A stretch of DNA of 64,000 bases from Hepsetus odoe (taxonomy: Eukaryota > Chordata > Actinopteri > Characiformes > Hepsetidae). The position numbers and the translations under genes were made by a program. Below the pieces are notes generated by a model, which made no database searches, had not been told where the DNA came from, and worked only from the letters and a program-made list of their open reading frames with translations. The stretch lies in contig CM029369.1 of NCBI GenBank assembly GCA_017165825.1, positions 6,644,933 to 6,708,932 on the forward strand. Direction: 5' to 3'. Shown piece by piece: positions 58,241 through 64,000 of the stretch. Every line of letters begins with the position of its first letter. Positions within the stretch are counted from its first letter, which is position 1.

Positions 58241-59540
58241 TTTATCAGCAGAAAACGTTTTTGCAAACTGTAAGTTTTGCAGACTAAGTTTTTCTTAGAG
58301 TTTTCAGTCTAAACTCAGCAAGAATCCCTGCAAGAGCTCCACTCCAATGTCTGCATCTTGTGGAGAATCCCTCCCCTTGAACTCCAGGATGAAAGTTGAG
58401 AGAAGAACAGACAGTCGTGTATTTTTTTCGTGCTGGCAGGTCATTCTGCCATGTTTCGCCCTCCAAGCAGGAAAGACGACAAGTGGAAATTATGAAAACG
58501 ATCGTCATGTTTGTACAGTCTCACAATATCATGACTACCACGTCTGCCTGTTCATCTTACACGAGTACGAGTCTGTTCCATTAGTGAAGCACCTGTAAGG
58601 GTCTCGTAAATGAGTGAGCTCCTGTCTGAGGGGGTCTATTTGTGCGATGTAGTTTTGGGACGACGCGCTGTGTCTGAAAGTGTGACACCTTCTCCAGGCA
58701 TGACTCAGTGCTTGTGGTCGAAAGTGTGTCTATCTATAAATCTGAGCTGCACTTAAAAGCCTCGAGGCATGCTCATTCACACACACACACACACGTCACA
58801 GGCACATGTCTGAACAGCAACAAACACTGGTTTATAACACTGATGGAAATTATTATATGTGATATGTGATTCAATGAGAATTGAATTCGATGCGATTTTT
58901 TTTTTCTATACTTCTAAATTTTATTTCAGTCTCTTAGTCTATTTTCTTTTCATTTAGTCTGTATCACTTTGCAGAACCTTAAAATACAAGTAATGAATCA
59001 TTTAAAAGATGCTACAGTCATTTTTATTTGTAACATTTTGAGAAAAGTAGGTGATTAAAACTGCTGAACGTATATTGCTTGACGTGTTACTGTTGCTCCT
59101 GAAAAGCACACTGATAAATACTGCACTGTGGAAAATTAGAAAATAATCCCAGTGGGAATACTGACAATGAATAATCACGGAAAGAACTCCATCAATTTGT
59201 GTTCCAGTCTCTGAAAGCAGGAAGGAAAGGAGGGCAGTCTGCGCTCTCTGCTGCAAAGCTCCAGGTTTGATGAACACGTTTCCACCAGTTGCCAGGTAGA
59301 TAAGCCTCTGCTGCCTGGATAAGGGAATGTTGAGCGAGGCAGGGGGTTAAGAAAGTCAGGTCACACTATTGGTGGATCAATTGGCTTATCCATGGTCAGC
59401 CCATAAACACAATCTCATTCTTCAAACTGGAAAACTGGAAAAGCTTTTCAAAATGCTGACAAAAATGTCATTTAACCTACAATGTTAAAGTCAGTGTTGA
59501 ATTTATATATATATATATATGAATGGATGAATGGATGACA

Positions 59541-59791
59541 GGGGCAGCGGTGGCCTAGTGGTTAGGGCGTCAGCCACGTGACTGGGGGTTCGAACCCCTT
59601 CCCAATGGGTTGCCCTGAGGTACCCTTGAGCAAGGTGCCGTCCCCGTCACGCTCCTCCCTGCGATGGGCTGGCGACCTGTCCAGGGTGCGTCCTTCGCCC
59701 TGTGTGCGCTGGGTTGGACTCCAGCACTCCCCCGCGACCCCGTTTGGGACAAGCGGCAGAAAATGGATGGATGGATGGATGGATGGATGGA
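59541..59791 (+). mobile_element. Chimeric SINE: family A head with Rex3/RTE-like tail
   Basis: The head GGGGCAGCGGTGGCCTAGTG through GTGCCGTCCCCGTCAC (59541-59650) is family A. The rest switches to GCGATGGGCTGGCGACCTGT, CCCCCGCGACCCCGTTTGGG and a terminal (GGAT)n run. That is the 3' end typical of teleost Rex3/RTE LINEs and unlike the TCACTTTCACTT end of the other family A copies. Confidence 0.85.
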
Positions 59792-61859
59792 GGAATGAAT
59801 TTTATTTGAAGAGTTGCTCACAAAGAGCAAACGAGGATTGGCTACAGATCATGCAAGAAATGATATGCAAGAAATTTTGAAAAGTGCTTGTTTTTTAGAG
59901 TCTCTTTTGCAGTGGTTTATAATTTTCTTTAGAGCAACAATTAGGCCTGGGTGTGTGTTCAGAGCGTCAACTCTCAAAGCCAACATTTACTGACTCCCAG
60001 TTCTGGAAAACCACAGCAGTGGCCTTTTTTAGCATACTGCCTGCTCATATACACCTCATTAAACTCATAAAATGTGTGATGATGATGCAGGGAGCTGGGA
60101 AAAATGTGCAGTGAAGGAGGCCTCAGGACAGGGAGGGAGGCTGATTCCCACAGACAACGTTACTCACTCAACCATCACTCACGGCCTCTCCAGCTGGAGA
60201 TACTCAGCATTTTATCAGGCAAACAAGAAACAGTAAGTGACTCAGTTGTTAGTGTTTATTAGTAATATTAGAGATGACCTGAGATGGAAATGATACCAAT
60301 ATCTGATATTTTTATGCACATTTATGCTGATGCCAGTGCTCATGTTGGTGTATAAAGCTTTATAAAATATGTAGAATTTAAACCACACTAATATCATATT
60401 CTGTCAAAAATATATTAAATTATATATTAAAAGGAAGAAAATGAAGAGTTTGAGTGAAGTACAGCCTGAAGTGCGCGTCCTAGTTCTGAACCCGAGCACA
60501 GCACTGAACACGACCCTGTGTGTATCTGTTATACGGGTTCCTGATGAGCTGTCTGGCAAAGTGGACTGGTATAAATGTGCACTTGCTGCATTAAATATCC
60601 ACAGTAAGTATTCTTATTATCCAATCCTAAGGAAGAGCTACTTTAGCAGAAATTGCTGGATGAGTCCATGCTGGCTATGATAGATAGCAGTCAGAATACA
60701 CAGCCTATCACAGCTTGCTGCGTATGGGGCTTCGTAGCCAAACATCAGGCACAACGCTCCTGTTGTCCACCAGTGAAGGAGTGCTTGATCAAAACTGAAA
60801 CATGGAGCAATGGAAGAGGGTGGCCTGGTGAATCACCTTTTCTTTCTCATCATGTGAACGTATGAGTGTGTGTGCGCACCAGGAAAGAGACAGCCTCAGG
60901 ATGCGTTATGGGAAGAAGGCAAGCCATCAGAGGGAGTGTGATGCTCTGGACAATGCTCTGCTGGGAGACCTGGGGACGATAAGAGGGCTGTGGCCTCTCT
61001 CAGCAGGATAACGGAATGAAATAAATCAATTATATGAACATAGTAGATTAGTCTAATGCCCTGGCAGCAAATGAAATGTATAGGTGTGTGTTAAAGTTAA
61101 TCCTTGTGGTCGTCAGTCTAACAGAATGATCCATTTTATTTATGTTTACAAGAGCACTATTATATACCAGTGACTTTAACCCTTCTGAGCAATCGGAGAA
61201 TAAAATGACAGCATTTAAAGTCAATCTGACGATTTGAAATGAAGGAAGTTTAGTTACGTTATTTACTAACTTACTAAACTCCCCGCATTTTCTTCCTCTT
61301 ACTATCCACCAGTATGATCTAAAAGCTCAAAGTGATCTGCAGACACTTTCTAATAAGCCTAATATGTGGACTCTCCGGTGTGGGTGGTTTGGAAATTCCT
61401 CCACTTCCTGTCTAAAATGCTATCGTCACCTTCCCAATTTAGATCTGTAGCTGACGATTTCCTGCAAGCCAAACCGGGGGACAAAGGCATTTCCGCCCAT
61501 TTTTCACCCAAACCTCAGCGAGTCACAGGACTGTAGGGACGTCGCTCACACAGGCAGACCTGAACGTATTCTGGAAAACCACACCCCTGGGTAGGGACTG
61601 GGTCGTTTACAGCTTTCTACAAGTTGATTGGCTAGCACGGCGGCTGATATAGGAATATAAACTTCTATCCAATCGTAGAGCAGGGAGCCAGGGTTTATCA
61701 GTGGGAATAAAAACTCATTACACTGTCAGAAGAATGAAGGTCACTAAGCAACCAAACCTGTGGGTGTGGTCAGAGTTCAAGGTCAAGTATTTGAAAGATT
61801 GTATTTTTACAGTGATAGTGTTGGTAAATGCCAGTTGAACAGACGAGCTGTTTTCAAAA

Positions 61860-62043
61860 CATTTACATTTTCGGCATTTAATCCAGAGCAACTTCCGATT
61901 CCTGATCACAGGGACAGTCCCCCTGGAGCATCTCAGGGTTAAGAGTCTTGCTCAGGGACCCAGTGGTGGTAGTGCTGGAGGTGGGATTTGAACCTGCAAC
62001 CTCTTGGTCCATAGCTGAGTGTCCCACCGCTAGACCACCACCA
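61860..62043 (-). mobile_element. tRNA-derived SINE, family B
   Basis: The + strand runs TTTACATTTTCGGCATTTAA, GGGACAGTCCCCCTGG, GGATTTGAACCTGCAACC and GCTAGACCACCACCAC. Reads on the minus strand; the tail is partly deleted. Confidence 0.87.
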
Positions 62044-62221
62044 CAAAACCACACACGTCTTTACTTCACAGCCTACGTTACTGAGCACATGTCCAGTGTG
62101 CTGCAGCCACAGTTACGACTAATGGGAAGTTCGCATATGTTTACATTTGATATGTTTACATTTTACTCCTGTGAATAAGTAGCATTTTACCAGAACGGCT
62201 GAAAGAAAAATGATTTTGTGT

Positions 62222-62260
62222 TATATATATATATATATATTATATATATATACACACACA
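62222..62260. repeat. (TA)n/(CA)n compound microsatellite
   Basis: TATATA runs followed by ACACACAC; further TA runs lie at 62271-62280, 59503-59520 and 55612-55624. Confidence 0.88.
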
Positions 62261-63307
62261 GTGTACGAAATATATATATTTATGGATGGACAGACAGACT
62301 GGCCGACTGAATATTTCACACCAACATATTTATCATCAAACGACAACACTGTGTTGGGGTGGTGTTCTCACACATGTAGAAATTAGGATGAACACATGAA
62401 ATCAATCGAATACACTCAGCAGCGGCTTTTTCTTTTTACTTTGAACTTTTTTAAAGTTCTTATTAAGTTATTGTTAAGTTAAACCAACTTTTTCATCCTT
62501 TCTTCTCTTTTCATTTCAATACAATACTATTCATACATGTGTGTGCGGGTCTTCCTGTGGAAGAGCATTCATCCATCATTAAAGCGCAAAAAGAGGGAGA
62601 TCTTCGACAGGAAGCGTGATGGAAACTGCTCCCCTGGCCTCATGGAATCCATTCTGTTTGGTTTTCTAATGAAAACGTGCTCCTTTCCTCACTTTTACTA
62701 CACTCGTTTAAGTTTCGCTTTCAGGTGTTATTAAAGTGTGTGCGACACAAGCTCATATTTTACACCGGTAACTCCAGTTACAAATCCATCTGTGACTTTC
62801 CTTCTTGTCTTTCCTGATCCGTCTCTACAGATTAACTTTGTAGCTGTGAATGAACGGTGGGCTTTTGGGGGAGGTGATATTGAAACATTCCCCATCACTC
62901 TATAATCCGATTAGCAATTTAATTTAAGCTGATCGAGTAAGAATGCCAGCAAAGCTGCCCCCCTGCCACTTCATCTCCTTTAACAATGTACCATAACGTA
63001 GCGTTAGATAAGTAACCTTTTACTTATGCAATAACAGAATTATTATAAAGTCACATCAGCTGAAATGAACGATGAGTGAATGATCTTGCAGCAATAATCA
63101 CTCAGTCGGGCACAACACTGGTCCTTTGGTTCATAAAAGCACAGTAAAAAAGATAAGAGTGAAAAAACCACACGGGTCATGCTTCTGCTCTCAAATAGGA
63201 ACTGGTTTGGTGATTCCTAAAAGTCTTTTGTGGAATAAAAAAACATCAAAAATGAGTTCACCTGCTGAGCCATCAGGATCCTCCACAACTCTTCAGGAAA
63301 ACAGCAA

Positions 63308-63838
63308 AGCAGACCATCACAGACCTCCAGAACACAGCAGAACCTTTACACACCAAACACCTCCAGAACACAGCAGAACCTTTACACACCAAACACCTCC
63401 AGAACACAGCAGAACCTTTACACACCAAACACGACCATCACATACCTCCAGAATTGATGGGAAGTGCAGAACTCTTTTTACACACCAAACACAGACCATC
63501 ACAGACCTCCAGAACACAGCAGAACCTTTTACACACCAAACACAGACTAATGCAGACCTCCAGAACCCAGCAGAACCTTTACACATCAAACACAGACCAT
63601 CACAGAGCACAAGAACCCAGCAGAACCTTTACACACCAAACACAGACCATCACAGAGTACAAGAACTCCAAAGTAGAACCTTTACACACCAAACACAGTA
63701 TTTCATCACAGAGCACAAGAACCCAGCAGAACTCTTTTACACACCAAACACAGACCATCACAGAGCACAAGAACCCAGCAGAACCTTTACACACCAAACA
63801 CAGACCATCACAGAGCACAAGAACCCAGCAGAACCTTT
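63308..63838. repeat. Minisatellite, 36- to 50-bp units, about 11 copies
   Basis: Units combine ACAGCAGAACCTTTACACAC with CAAACACAGACCATCACAGA. The first copies are short (36 bp), later ones about 50 bp with CAAGAACCCAG in place of TCCAGAACACAG. A 256-codon open frame (63126-63896) runs through it on the plus strand and long frames exist on the other strand. This is what a stop-poor repeat gives and not evidence of a gene. Confidence 0.92.
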
Positions 63839-63905
63839 TGAAGGCTGCTATGATTTTTTTCAGCAGGGAGCAGCCCTGATGAAATTCATCGTCTAAAGGA
63901 ACCTG

Positions 63906-63908
<3 letters not shown>

Positions 63909-63939
<31 letters not shown>
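63909..63939. repeat. (CA)n microsatellite
   Basis: A 31-nt CA run, 70 bp after the minisatellite. Confidence 0.93.
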
Positions 63940-63941
<2 letters not shown>

Positions 63942-64000
63942 CACTCAGTCAGCTGAGAGCTGACAGACCTGTGAAAGAGGCATGAGAGCAGCAGATCTCC

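Larger units (their letters stand above)
54913..64000. other. Upstream of gpr156; no recognisable coding exon
   Basis: 9.1 kb expected to contain the gpr156 5' noncoding exon(s) and promoter. Contents I can name are SINEs at 55731, 56240, 59541 and 61860, TA and TG microsatellites, a dispersed repeat at 58125 and the minisatellite at 63300. Remaining stretches (55.0-55.7, 56.5-58.1, 58.3-59.5, 59.8-61.8 and 62.3-63.1 kb) hold only short frames without family resemblance. lrrc58, next in the human order, was not seen. Confidence 0.6.

Overview
The window is nuclear DNA of a teleost fish. It has vertebrate intron-exon genes, abundant (CA)n microsatellites, tRNA-derived SINEs, teleost-type LINE and Tc1 debris, and a CpG-rich promoter. 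The repeat repertoire looks most like an otophysan (characin or catfish type), but that is inference from pattern memory and not a database result.

Two protein-coding genes are present, both on the minus strand and head to tail. gsk3b (glycogen synthase kinase 3 beta) occupies about 142-37780. Ten coding exons were placed to the base, giving 398 codons; the last about 22 codons expected from the family lie beyond the left edge. gpr156 (orphan class C GPCR) occupies 44001-54874. Nine coding exons join in phase into 822 codons with start and stop. The same two genes lie side by side in the same orientation in human, so this is conserved synteny.

Layout: 1-16.4 kb holds gsk3b exons 10 to 2. 16.4-37.7 kb is the 21.3-kb intron 1, with a hAT-like MITE (23.1-23.8 kb), SINEs, LINE scraps and a 1.34-kb, 30-bp minisatellite (35.9-37.3 kb). 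37.4-38.65 kb is exon 1 and a CpG-rich, CCAAT-containing, apparently TATA-less promoter. 38.65-44.0 kb is intergenic, with a tRNA-Gly pseudogene, SINEs and a frameshifted LINE fragment. 44.0-54.9 kb is gpr156, whose introns carry many SINEs, a Tc1 remnant, a GTTGCTA-type degenerate tandem repeat and an 840-bp TG-rich tract. 54.9-64 kb upstream of gpr156 shows no recognisable coding exon, only SINEs and a roughly 50-bp minisatellite at 63.3-63.8 kb.

The two genes do not form an operon-like unit. Their products act separately: GSK3B is a cytosolic kinase in Wnt and insulin signalling, and GPR156 is a Gi-coupled membrane receptor. I see no bacterial, viral, CRISPR or toxin system. The most notable features are structural: a GC-AG intron in gsk3b, a SINE only 9 nt from a gpr156 splice donor, a long CA/TG tract immediately after the first gpr156 coding exon, a chimeric-tailed SINE, and the gsk3b intron-1 minisatellite.
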